Shown here one piece after another: positions 1 to 6,440 of a DNA stretch of 10,537 nt; position 1 is the first letter of the stretch; each line of letters starts with the position of its first letter. The notes under the pieces were generated by a model. The model did no database searches, was not told the origin of the DNA, and was given only the letters and a program-made list of their open reading frames with translations. A program made the position numbers and the translations under genes. This DNA comes from an uncultured Bacteroides sp. Its GTDB lineage: Bacteria > Bacteroidota > Bacteroidia > Bacteroidales > Bacteroidaceae. The stretch is taken from the NCBI GenBank assembly GCA_900546645.1, contig URDR01000091.1, forward strand, positions 1-10,537, given 5' to 3'.

Positions 1-53
1 TAGGACGCAAGATTTTCATTCTTGAAAGGGGGGTTCGATTCCCCCACGGGCTA
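1..53 (+). tRNA. tRNA-Glu (TTC anticodon), 3' part
   Basis: The window opens inside the D-loop region of a tRNA. The anticodon arm is a 5-bp stem (CAAGA/TCTTG, 9-13 and 21-25) around a 7-nt loop whose central triplet is TTC, so it reads glutamate codons. The T arm follows, with stem GGGGG/CCCCC and loop TTCGATT, then the acceptor 3' strand ACGGGCT (46-52) and discriminator A at 53. CCA is not encoded (the next bases are CAC), so it would have to be added after transcription. The acceptor 5' strand and most of the D arm lie before the window. Confidence 0.93.
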
Positions 54-58
54 CACAG

Positions 59-94
59 AAAAGCTTCTCTACCATTCAAGGTGAAGAAGCTTTT
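59..94 (+). terminator. Rho-independent terminator after tRNA-Glu
   Basis: A 10-bp perfect stem (59-68 with 85-94) is topped by a further ACC/GGT pairing (71-73 with 80-82) and an ATTCAA loop. Its 3' arm runs into a T-rich tract (91-97 and beyond). It starts six bases after the tRNA discriminator, so it should end the tRNA transcript and separate it from the regulator gene that follows. Confidence 0.8.
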
Positions 95-139
95 TTTATT
101 TCTTTTTCTTCCGTTTATCATAAAACTATAAGTAATACA

Positions 140-703
140 ATGACGCTCTATATCAAAAACATGGTATGCAACCGATGCATTATTGTAGTGAAAAGTATAT
201 TGAGAGATGAAGGAATCTCACCTACAGCCGTTGAGTTAGGCCATGTATCTATAAAAGAGGAACTGACAAGCGAACAACTCGACAAACTGCGCCAGAGACT
301 GGAAAGTGTGGGGTTTGAACTGATTGACAGCAAGCGCAACCGCCTGACAGAACAGATAAAGCAGGCTGTCATTGAACTAATCTACCATCAGAACGGAGAA
401 TTACACAGCAATCTTTCAGACTATCTCACCCAATGCTGCCACCAAGATTACAGCACACTAAGCAAACTCTTCTCGGAGACCTGTGGCATTACCATCGAAA
501 AATATTTCATCGCACAAAAGACAGAGCGCGTAAAAGAACTGCTTGCGTACAATGAACTTTCACTGAATGAAATAGCCGACCTGCTCAACTATTCAAGTTC
601 TGCACATCTCAGCGCACAGTTCAAGAATGTAACAGGCATGACCCCCAGCCAATTTAAAAAGCAAACATCCCAAAAACGCCGGCCGCTCGACCAGATTACC
701 TGA
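140..703 (+). CDS. HMA-like/AraC-type transcriptional regulator, probable copper-responsive activator of copA
   Basis: This 187-aa protein has two parts. Residues 1-62 look like a degenerate heavy-metal-associated fold: a strand ending in M8-V-C10-N-R-C13, a helix, a strand, a second helix and a closing strand ending near GFELID. The MxCxxC pattern is the Cu(+)-binding loop of HMA domains. Residues 68-180 form an AraC/XylS-type double helix-turn-helix, with the second-HTH signature LNEIADLLNYSSSAHLSAQFK followed by GMTPSQFKK. There is no cupin or other usual AraC sensor domain. The gene lies 87 bp upstream of copA on the same strand, so the simplest inference is that the CxxC domain senses copper, directly or by receiving it from the HMA domains of CopA, and the HTH controls copA. 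The start at 140 keeps the whole first strand; M8 is too late. No clear promoter was seen upstream. The metal identity is inferred, not shown. Confidence 0.88.
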   Translation: MTLYIKNMVCNRCIIVVKSILRDEGISPTAVELGHVSIKEELTSEQLDKLRQRLESVGFELIDSKRNRLTEQIKQAVIELIYHQNGELHSNLSDYLTQCCHQDYSTLSKLFSETCGITIEKYFIAQKTERVKELLAYNELSLNEIADLLNYSSSAHLSAQFKNVTGMTPSQFKKQTSQKRRPLDQIT

Positions 704-755
704 ATCTTGTAAATCGTACCCCAAATTATATAAAGCCTTTTACCGGGGAAGCTAT

Positions 756-763
756 TAATTTTG
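756..763 (+). promoter_or_regulatory. -7 box of the copA promoter
   Basis: TAATTTTG matches the Bacteroides -7 consensus TAnnTTTG exactly and lies 27 bp before the copA ATG. No TTG or TTTG is found about 19 bp upstream. That position instead lies within the stretch between ACCCC (718-722) and GGGG (745-748). A good -7 without a -33 is what an activator-dependent promoter would look like, which fits the AraC-type gene just upstream. Activation is inferred. Confidence 0.5.
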
Positions 764-790
764 CAGACTGAGAAACTAACTAAGTAAAAT

Positions 791-3274
791 ATGAGCAACC
801 CCAAAACAATCAGACAAAATTTCCCGGTACTGGAGATGAGTTGCGCAGCCTGCGCATCTCGGGTAGACAAGACACTAAACCGTCAGCCCGGCGTAATTTC
901 GGCAAGTGTGAATTATGCCACAGCCACCGCTACAGTAGAATACATTCCCGAAGAATGTTCTCCTGAATCGTTGAAATCAGCCATACAAGCAGCCGGATAT
1001 GATTTAATTATCGAAACAGAGCAAAACAATCCTATCAACAAAGCAGAAGAGGCTCACCTCAAGAAATACAGAAAACTAAAACAGCGCACACTGGCTGCCA
1101 TCTGTCTTTCCTTACCCATATCCATCATCAGCATGTGCTTTATAGACATCCCCTATGCCCCATACCTCACTTGGCTGCTCTCTACTCCAGTCGTATTTGG
1201 GTTAGGACGCGATTTCTACATCAATGCCTGGAAACAACTGAAGCATGGAAGTGCCAACATGGATACCCTCGTGGCAAACAGCACAGGTATCGCCTACCTG
1301 TTCAGCTTATTCAACTTATTCTTCCCCGATTTTTGGCTCAGCCGAGGCATTCAGCCCCAAATTTACTTTGAAGCATCCAGCATGATTATTGCCTTTATTC
1401 TATTAGGACGTACGCTGGAAGAGAGAGCCAAAGGAAATACCTCTGCTGCCCTCCGCAAACTTATGGGACTACAGCCTAAAGCTGTAACCCGAGTGACTCC
1501 CAACGGGCAACTACAAGAGGTCGCAGTCAATCTGGTAGTTCCCGGTGACCGTCTGCAAGTAAAACCGGGTGAAAAAATCGCTGTCGATGGAATAGTCAGA
1601 GAAGGCAGTTCCTATGTTGACGAGAGCATGCTTAGCGGCGAACCGGTTGCTGTAAAAAAACAAGCCGGAAGCAAAGTATATGCCGGAACCATCAATCAGA
1701 AAGGAAGCTTTATCTTTACAGCCGAACGAGTGGGTAGCGAAACCATGCTGTCACAAATCATCCGCATGGTACAAGAAGCACAAGGCAGCAAAGCACCAGT
1801 ACAAAAAACCGTCGACCGGATTGCTGCAGTCTTCGTACCCGCCATTCTAAGCATCGCTCTGCTCACTTTCTTCTTATGGTTCTTCCTGTCCCCTTCCGAA
1901 GGATTCACCCATGGTTTACTGGCAGCCGTTACCGTGCTGATTATCGCTTGTCCTTGCGCACTGGGATTAGCCACTCCAACCGCTATCATGGTAGGTATAG
2001 GAAAAGGAGCCGAAAACGGCATTCTGATTAAAGATGCCGAATGTCTGGAAGTGGCTAAAAAAATTGACACGGTAGTACTGGACAAAACCGGAACACTGAC
2101 CGAAGGAAAACCTGTCATGACTGACCTTATATGGGAAACCGAATCACCTAAACTGACAAATCTCTTTTTCAGTCTGGAAAAACGTTCGGAACATCCCCTT
2201 GCCGAAGCTGTGGTCAGTGCACTTAAAGGAGAAAACCTTCCGCTTACCGATTTTGAAAGCCTGACTGGGACCGGCATATGCGGGAAAACAGAAAACAATA
2301 CTTACTATGCCGGAAATCTACGCCTGCTAAACGAACACAACATCACAGTAAGCAACCGGTTGGCTGAAGCCGCCTCCCGCTTTACCGAAGAAGCCAAGAC
2401 TGTAATCTGGTTCGCCAACGAAACGGAAGCCCTTGCCGTAGCAGCCATTACAGACCAGATAAAAGATACTTCCAAGCAGGCTATAAACACATTGAAAGAA
2501 AGAGGAATCGAAGTATATATGCTTACCGGCGACAGCCGGAAAACAGCTGCTGTCCTTGCTCAAAAGGCAGGCATTCCACACTTCCGCGCAGAAGTTCTGC
2601 CCGCCCAAAAAGCAGATTTCATCAAGGAACTTCAGCAACAAGGTAAACATGTAGCCATGGTGGGCGACGGAATCAATGACAGTGCTGCACTGGCTCAGGC
2701 CGATTTAAGCATCGCCATGGGAAAAGGAAGTGACATTGCCATCGATGTAGCCAAGATGACCATCATTTCATCCGATTTACGCAAGATAGCCGATGCCATT
2801 CATCTTTCAACTCTCACCGTACGCACCATCCGCGAGAACCTCTTTTGGGCATTCATCTATAATCTGATAGGCATCCCCGTTGCAGCCGGCATCCTGTATC
2901 CGATATGTGGTTTCCTCCTTAATCCGATGATTGCCGGAGCAGCCATGGCCATGAGCAGTGTCAGTGTGGTAACCAACAGCCTGCGCCTGCGAAAGAAAAA
3001 ACTGAGCACAGACAGCATAGCAGCATCCGAACCGGAAACTTCCGGAGAGCCAGAGTCGGCTTCCACCTCTATCAGTACCTATACAATAGAAGGAATGATG
3101 TGCGACCATTGCCGCGCACGGGTAGAAAAAGTGCTGAACGGCATTGAAGATGTAACAGCCAGTGTCACCTTAAACCCTCCCGTTGCCACACTTACATTTA
3201 AAACAAAGGTTTTATCAAGAGAAGAACTGCAGAAAATCATTGATGAAAAAGCCGGCGACTACCGGTTAAGCTAA
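791..3274 (+). CDS. copA: Cu(+)-exporting P1B-type ATPase CopA with N- and C-terminal HMA domains
   Basis: This 827-aa inner-membrane pump exports cytosolic Cu(+) using ATP. The N-terminal HMA domain (about 10-74) carries M16-S-C18-A-A-C21. Membrane segments lie near 100-208, then the actuator domain has S282-G-E284 (a variant of TGE). The transmembrane metal site is C387-P-C389. The catalytic domain has phosphorylated D431 in DKTGT, H468-P469 of the nucleotide-binding SEHP motif, and GDGIND at 625-630. The last two helices keep Y690-N691 and M719-A-M-S-S723, which together with CPC are the Cu(+)-type (P1B-1) signature. A Ser/Glu/Pro-rich linker (about 735-760) leads to a second HMA domain (763-827) with GMMC771-D-H-C774. 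The order and length fit the family, apart from the extra C-terminal HMA. The gene follows the HMA-AraC regulator and ends at a strong terminator. Silver as a second substrate cannot be excluded. Confidence 0.96.
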   Translation: MSNPKTIRQNFPVLEMSCAACASRVDKTLNRQPGVISASVNYATATATVEYIPEECSPESLKSAIQAAGYDLIIETEQNNPINKAEEAHLKKYRKLKQRTLAAICLSLPISIISMCFIDIPYAPYLTWLLSTPVVFGLGRDFYINAWKQLKHGSANMDTLVANSTGIAYLFSLFNLFFPDFWLSRGIQPQIYFEASSMIIAFILLGRTLEERAKGNTSAALRKLMGLQPKAVTRVTPNGQLQEVAVNLVVPGDRLQVKPGEKIAVDGIVREGSSYVDESMLSGEPVAVKKQAGSKVYAGTINQKGSFIFTAERVGSETMLSQIIRMVQEAQGSKAPVQKTVDRIAAVFVPAILSIALLTFFLWFFLSPSEGFTHGLLAAVTVLIIACPCALGLATPTAIMVGIGKGAENGILIKDAECLEVAKKIDTVVLDKTGTLTEGKPVMTDLIWETESPKLTNLFFSLEKRSEHPLAEAVVSALKGENLPLTDFESLTGTGICGKTENNTYYAGNLRLLNEHNITVSNRLAEAASRFTEEAKTVIWFANETEALAVAAITDQIKDTSKQAINTLKERGIEVYMLTGDSRKTAAVLAQKAGIPHFRAEVLPAQKADFIKELQQQGKHVAMVGDGINDSAALAQADLSIAMGKGSDIAIDVAKMTIISSDLRKIADAIHLSTLTVRTIRENLFWAFIYNLIGIPVAAGILYPICGFLLNPMIAGAAMAMSSVSVVTNSLRLRKKKLSTDSIAASEPETSGEPESASTSISTYTIEGMMCDHCRARVEKVLNGIEDVTASVTLNPPVATLTFKTKVLSREELQKIIDEKAGDYRLS

Positions 3275-3290
3275 AGCTTTCAAAACCATA

Positions 3291-3351
3291 AAACAATAAG
3301 GTGATTTGTTGACAAGGCTCCAAGACCTCTCAACAAATCACCTTATTATTT
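3291..3351. terminator. Bidirectional terminator between copA and djlA
   Basis: An 18-bp perfect stem (3295-3312 with 3330-3347) has a 17-nt loop. Beyond one C/A mismatch it continues with AAA/TTT. The arms end in T-rich sequence on both strands, so the hairpin can stop copA transcripts from the left and djlA transcripts from the right, the two genes being convergent. It begins about 20 bp after the copA stop codon. Confidence 0.85.
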
Positions 3352-3386
3352 TATCAACACCTACGTTGAATATTGAAATCAACTAT

Positions 3387-4169
3387 TTACTTCATTCCTC
3401 TTGCCTTATAAATCCGCTCCTTGGCCGCATTAATCTGCTGGAATTTCTCTTCAGCAGCCTTACGGATATCTTCACCGAGAGTTGCAACCCTGTCCGGATG
3501 ATGCTTCAAAGCCAAGCTGCGGTAAGCCGCACGTACCTCTGCATCCGTAGCCGAGGAAGAAATCTCAAGAACCTTATAAGCATCCTCCAAAGAATCACTC
3601 CGCAAGCTCATCAATGATCCCAGTTCCTGATCTGATAAAGCCATAGCCTGTGAAACCTCCTTCAGGGCATCTACTTCGGCTGCACAAACACTTCCGTCAC
3701 TTTGAGCAATCTTCACCAAGAAGCTCAACAGCTGAAGCCGCTCCCCGTAACTCAAGTTTGCTGCAATCTGAGCCCCACAGTCCCGTATCGTACGCCGAAA
3801 TGCAGTCGGGTCTGTCCGCTCCATCTGCTTACGCTGTTCAAACAAATTCAAAAGAATCTGCTCGCCCTCCGCCACGGCAGCCTCACCGAAGTTCGTCCGC
3901 AAAAACCGGCGCACAAACTCCATCTCACTATGCATGATACGTCCGTCGGCACGGATAATATACGATGCCATCACCAGCATGGAAAACAAGAAACTGTTAC
4001 GCTGCCCAGCAGGTCCGGCATAAGCATCGTCCGAAGCCGTTTCACTTCCCACATTTCCCAAATCGGTAGCCTTATCAAAAAAAGAGCCAAGCGCATAGCC
4101 AGCCAAAGCCCCTAAAGGACCACCAGCCATAAAGCCCATGACTCCTCCAATCCATTTTCCGAATCCCAT
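3387..4169 (-). CDS. djlA: DjlA-like co-chaperone (TerB-like domain plus C-terminal J domain)
   Basis: This 260-aa protein starts with a Gly-rich hydrophobic segment (about 7-31, with repeated small-residue spacing) that ends in FFDKA, as in E. coli DjlA, where this segment is a dimerising membrane anchor. Residues about 50-170 form a helical TerB/DjlA-N region with acidic positions (ADGRIMHSEMEFV and QSDGSVCAAEVDAL). The C-terminus (about 194-260) is a J domain with the DnaK-stimulating motif H224-P225-D226 and the DjlA-like ending INAAKERIYKARGMK. It is expected to recruit DnaK to the inner-membrane surface and activate its ATPase; its clients are unknown. It is transcribed alone: a -7 box lies just upstream, and a hairpin shared with copA lies downstream. 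Some databases label it a TerB tellurite-resistance protein, but the J domain makes DjlA the better name. Confidence 0.9.
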   Translation of the reverse strand: MGFGKWIGGVMGFMAGGPLGALAGYALGSFFDKATDLGNVGSETASDDAYAGPAGQRNSFLFSMLVMASYIIRADGRIMHSEMEFVRRFLRTNFGEAAVAEGEQILLNLFEQRKQMERTDPTAFRRTIRDCGAQIAANLSYGERLQLLSFLVKIAQSDGSVCAAEVDALKEVSQAMALSDQELGSLMSLRSDSLEDAYKVLEISSSATDAEVRAAYRSLALKHHPDRVATLGEDIRKAAEEKFQQINAAKERIYKARGMK

Positions 4170-4197
4170 AATGTCTTTTTATTTAAATGTTTCTGCA

Positions 4198-4205
4198 CAA
4201 AAGTA
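4198..4205 (-). promoter_or_regulatory. -7 box of the djlA promoter
   Basis: On the minus strand TACTTTTG matches TAnnTTTG exactly, 28 bp before the djlA ATG. The -33 element is weak: only a T run is found at 4223-4227 (minus strand TTTTT), 17-18 bp upstream. The box lies in the 114-bp gap after the HU-like gene, which suggests djlA has its own promoter. Confidence 0.5.
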
Positions 4206-4283
4206 ATAAATATCTTTCAGCTAAAAACTGCCACCGGATAAAAAAATCGGTTTTCACGCTTCAGAGGGAGAGGCATCTTCCCC

Positions 4284-4916
4284 TCATTCTTCCTTCTTCA
4301 GCACATAAACCCGATGCGAGCCACGTCCTTTCACATCCAGACCTGAGCTTGGATCATGGTAAAGCTTGCGTAATTCTCTGCCTGCCGTAGTCTGGCTCAG
4401 CCCGGTTAAGTCAGCATAATCGGATATGGTCATTACGGCATGCGAAGCTAAAAAGTCCTGTGCCAGTTTCAGGCGTTCGTCAAAAGAATAGGGCGATATG
4501 CACCGCATAAATTTTCCCGAAGTACGCTCTAACCGACAATGCTGATTTACCTCACTAACCAACGACTTATCGGGACGGAAGGTAACATTTCCCACACGGA
4601 TGCTCTCAGCATTGCGCCTCACCCCATTGCCATCGACTGCCTCTCTCTCCTTGCCTTCTTTCAGTTCAAGCGTAGGTGTGAAAACTCCTACCCCCTCTAT
4701 CTTTACTGAGTAACCTCTTGCCATCTGCCATGCCATTTGCTTCCAAAGTTCCTGAAACATCCCGATAACTTCACCCTCACTGAAAGAGGTCACTTCTGCC
4801 ACCTCGCGTGCCAGTTCATCGCTCTCGCAACAGTGCTCAATAATCATTCTCGGATAAAGCAGAGTCTTGCCCTCATGGTGCAAGTCATTCATTTCTTGCA
4901 TTGTATAACGTGCCAT
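4284..4916 (-). CDS. HU-like DNA-binding protein with C-terminal winged helix
   Basis: This 210-aa protein is about twice the size of classical HU. Residues about 1-125 resemble the HU/IHF fold as found in Bacteroidetes: N-terminal helices, then the strand turn YSVKIEGVGVFTPTL, matching the HU core IxGFGxF, and later IRVGNVTFRPDKSLVSEVN, matching the arm-to-last-helix region with its F-x-P-x-K-x-L. Residues about 143-208 look like a winged helix-turn-helix (helix near RLKLAQDFL, HTH near ISDYADLTGLSQTTAGREL, wing near GRGSHRVYVLKK). This arrangement corresponds to the HU-wHTH type grouped in Pfam as HU-HIG. It probably binds or bends DNA at specific sites. Its targets are unknown, but an array of 21-bp repeats lies about 75-160 bp upstream of its start and could be an autoregulatory site. 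The start ATG at 4916 follows AT-rich sequence with no clear promoter. Confidence 0.8.
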   Translation of the reverse strand: MARYTMQEMNDLHHEGKTLLYPRMIIEHCCESDELAREVAEVTSFSEGEVIGMFQELWKQMAWQMARGYSVKIEGVGVFTPTLELKEGKEREAVDGNGVRRNAESIRVGNVTFRPDKSLVSEVNQHCRLERTSGKFMRCISPYSFDERLKLAQDFLASHAVMTISDYADLTGLSQTTAGRELRKLYHDPSSGLDVKGRGSHRVYVLKKEE

Positions 4917-4991
4917 AGATTAAAATTTAAATGTTCGATATATAAAAATCAATTCGATGAAAAACATAGTTCATATTCCTGTATTAAAAAG

Positions 4992-5075
4992 TGAAAACCG
5001 CAGTGTGAATTATACAAATCACACTGCGGTTTGTACAGGTCACACTGTGATTTCTACAAACCACACTGTGACTTT
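4992..5075. repeat. Tandem array of four 21-bp units
   Basis: Three clear units begin at 5013, 5034 and 5055, each of the form TACAnnyCACACTGyGnyTTn. CACACTG recurs at 5020, 5041 and 5062, exactly 21 bp apart. A fourth, degenerate unit (4992-5012, 12 of 21 identical to the next) is in register. The 21-bp period is two helical turns, so proteins bound to each unit would line up on one face of the DNA. The array lies upstream of the HU-like gene and downstream of the acyltransferase remnant, with no intact gene over it. Confidence 0.85.
4995..5032. repeat. 14-bp inverted repeat overlapping the 21-bp array
   Basis: AAACCGCAGTGTGA (4995-5008) is the exact reverse complement of 5019-5032, around a 10-nt AT-rich centre. 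It uses the CACACTG core of the first clear tandem unit as one arm. It could be a dimeric operator, or in RNA a stem-loop. There is no T tract on either side, so a terminator is unlikely. Confidence 0.8.
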
Positions 5076-5145
5076 GACTTTTCTTACGCATAAAGATAGG
5101 TTGTCTTGCCGACATCCGCAAGTTTTAGCTGCCATTTCTTTGGTT

Positions 5146-5367
5146 TTATCCAAAGAGAGAAGCCAAGACTACACTCAGCAAGACAACAAGCAAAAAGCCA
5201 TCATAAACCGATACCCACAAGCGGTCGGTCTCATTGGCAAGATACGACTGTGGACCTGCCATCTCACCTACCCCGACGGCTCCGTAATAATTTTCACTGG
5301 CATGAACCAGCATCACAAGGAAGCACGCAAATACGCGTACATAATCCAAAAACACAATACGTTTCAT
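5146..5367 (-). pseudogene. Remnant of an acyltransferase-3 (OafA/WecH-type) gene
   Basis: The 73-codon ORF begins with FLDYVRVFACFLVMLVHASE and reaches DRLWVSVYDGF, which is the N-terminal first membrane helix of acyltransferase-3 proteins with the conserved His after the helix. Family members are usually 330-400 aa with about ten membrane helices and transfer acyl groups to sugars or lipids. Here the homology stops after about 58 residues. A short hydrophobic tail (LLVVLLSVVLASLFG) and a stop follow, and the 21-bp repeat array lies where the rest of the gene should be. It is therefore a 5' fragment left by a deletion, probably not functional. The tail may be a frameshifted or joined piece of the 3' part; I cannot tell which. 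Confidence 0.7.
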
Positions 5368-5474
5368 TCTGATTTAAAGTTTTAATTCGGATAAATAAAG
5401 AGCTATTTTTATATTCGTTTGCGGATTTATGACAAAATGAAAAATGATAAGCATAAACAGGAAAAACTTTTTCT

Positions 5475-5505
5475 TTTGCCGTATATAAAAATTATCGTAT
5501 TTTTG
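5475..5505 (+). promoter_or_regulatory. Bacteroides-type promoter of the pantothenate kinase gene
   Basis: TTTG at 5475-5478, a 19-bp spacer and TATTTTTG at 5498-5505 match the Bacteroides consensus TTTG-N19-TAnnTTTG at every fixed position. The ATG at 5525 lies 20 bp beyond the -7 box, so the leader would be only about a dozen bases. Confidence 0.8.
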
Positions 5506-5524
5506 AGCCCAAAACAAAGAAACT

Positions 5525-6364
5525 ATGAGCGTAGTAATAGGTATAGATGTAGGAGGAAGCACCACGAAGGTGGTAGGCATACGAGACGAACAAATCTGTA
5601 ATCCACAGTTTGTACGTGCTACCGACTCGGTAGCCTCGCTGTTCGGAGCTTTCGGAAAATATTTATACGATAATGACATTCCGCTGAATGAAGTGGAAAA
5701 GATTATACTGACGGGGGTGGGAAGTGCTTATATTACCCAACCTCTATACGGACTGCCTACAGCCCGCGTGGATGAATTTCTTGCCAACGGATTAGGAGCG
5801 CAATATATGACGAAGCTGAACAAACTGATTGTGGTCAGTATGGGTACGGGCACTTCGTTTGTCAGGGTGGACGGAAACAACGTGCGCCATATAGGCGGCA
5901 TCGGCATCGGAGGAGGAACGATTCTCGGTCTGTCCCGGCTGATGCTGAAAACGCAAGACTTCAAGCAGATTATCGATCTGGCACAACGCGGCTCGCTCTC
6001 TTCCATCGACCTGCAAATCCAGGACATCTGCAACCATCCGCTACCGGGACTGCCCTTGGATGCCACCGCTTCCATTTTCGGGAAAGCTGCCACCAATGCT
6101 GCCACCGAAGATATTGCTGCCGGCATCGTCCACATGGTGCTTCAAAGCATCGGACAGGCAGCTATCTTGTCTTCCTTGAATTCGGATGTTGACAACTTTA
6201 TCCTGATAGGGAACCTCACCCGCATGCCCCAGTGTGCAGAGACTTTTCCTGCCCTGGAAAAGATGTACGGAAAGCGTTTCCATATCCCGAAATATGCCGA
6301 ATACCGGACTGCCATCGGAGCGGCTCTCTCGTACATACAGAATCATTCATGCGAGGATATTTAA
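5525..6364 (+). CDS. coaW: Type II pantothenate kinase (CoaW-type)
   Basis: This 279-aa cytosolic enzyme phosphorylates pantothenate with ATP, the first step of coenzyme A synthesis. It has the actin-like ATPase (ASKHA) layout of type II pantothenate kinases: phosphate-1 loop GIDVGGSTTK at 6-15, the ARVDEF segment with E84 as the likely catalytic base, GTGTS at 107-111, the Gly-rich IGGIGIGGGT near 123-132, and the adenosine-side GNLTRMP in the last quarter. Length matches the bacterial (S. aureus-like) form rather than the longer eukaryotic ones. It is a single-gene unit: its own promoter lies just before it, and a hairpin follows that is shared with a convergent gene. Many Bacteroidetes are thought to use a type III enzyme (CoaX), so this could be a second pantothenate kinase or a related kinase with another substrate. 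Confidence 0.85.
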   Translation: MSVVIGIDVGGSTTKVVGIRDEQICNPQFVRATDSVASLFGAFGKYLYDNDIPLNEVEKIILTGVGSAYITQPLYGLPTARVDEFLANGLGAQYMTKLNKLIVVSMGTGTSFVRVDGNNVRHIGGIGIGGGTILGLSRLMLKTQDFKQIIDLAQRGSLSSIDLQIQDICNHPLPGLPLDATASIFGKAATNAATEDIAAGIVHMVLQSIGQAAILSSLNSDVDNFILIGNLTRMPQCAETFPALEKMYGKRFHIPKYAEYRTAIGAALSYIQNHSCEDI

Positions 6365-6374
6365 TAATGAAAAA

Positions 6375-6412
6375 GGCTATAAGGCAACCCGCCAGCACGT
6401 TGCCTTATAGCC
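6375..6412. terminator. Hairpin terminator between coaW and the convergent DUF1186-like ORF
   Basis: A 14-bp perfect stem (6375-6388 with 6399-6412) has a 10-nt loop. On the minus strand the stem is followed by TTTTTC, a fair U tract, so it works best for transcripts from the right. On the plus strand only CTTAACTT follows, so it would be a weaker stop for coaW. Confidence 0.75.
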
Positions 6413-6440
6413 CTTAACTTAAATGAATCCTTCTCCTTTA

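Noticed and set aside
1696..2298. 200-codon minus-strand ORF
   Set aside because: Antisense shadow of the conserved copA catalytic region; Ser/Arg-rich composition without any family pattern.
3702..4115. 137-codon + strand ORF
   Set aside because: Antisense to djlA, where the minus strand has clear TerB-like and J-domain sequence.
4210..4283. Possible terminator after the HU-like gene (CCGAT/ATCCGG around a T run)
   Set aside because: The stem is only about five pairs with a bulge, and the T run is in the loop rather than after the stem.
5003..5024. CRP-type operator (TGTGA...TCACA)
   Set aside because: The centre is 10 bp rather than 6 bp, and the arms are explained by a longer 14-bp inverted repeat.
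4992..5075. 21-bp repeats as a CRISPR array
   Set aside because: Units are directly adjacent with no unique spacers between them and no cas genes in the window.
4957..5385. A 142-codon + strand ORF containing a seven-residue repeat (TNHT/TGHT type)
   Set aside because: The peptide repeat is only the 21-bp DNA array read in frame, and the rest is antisense to the acyltransferase remnant. No family resemblance or promoter.
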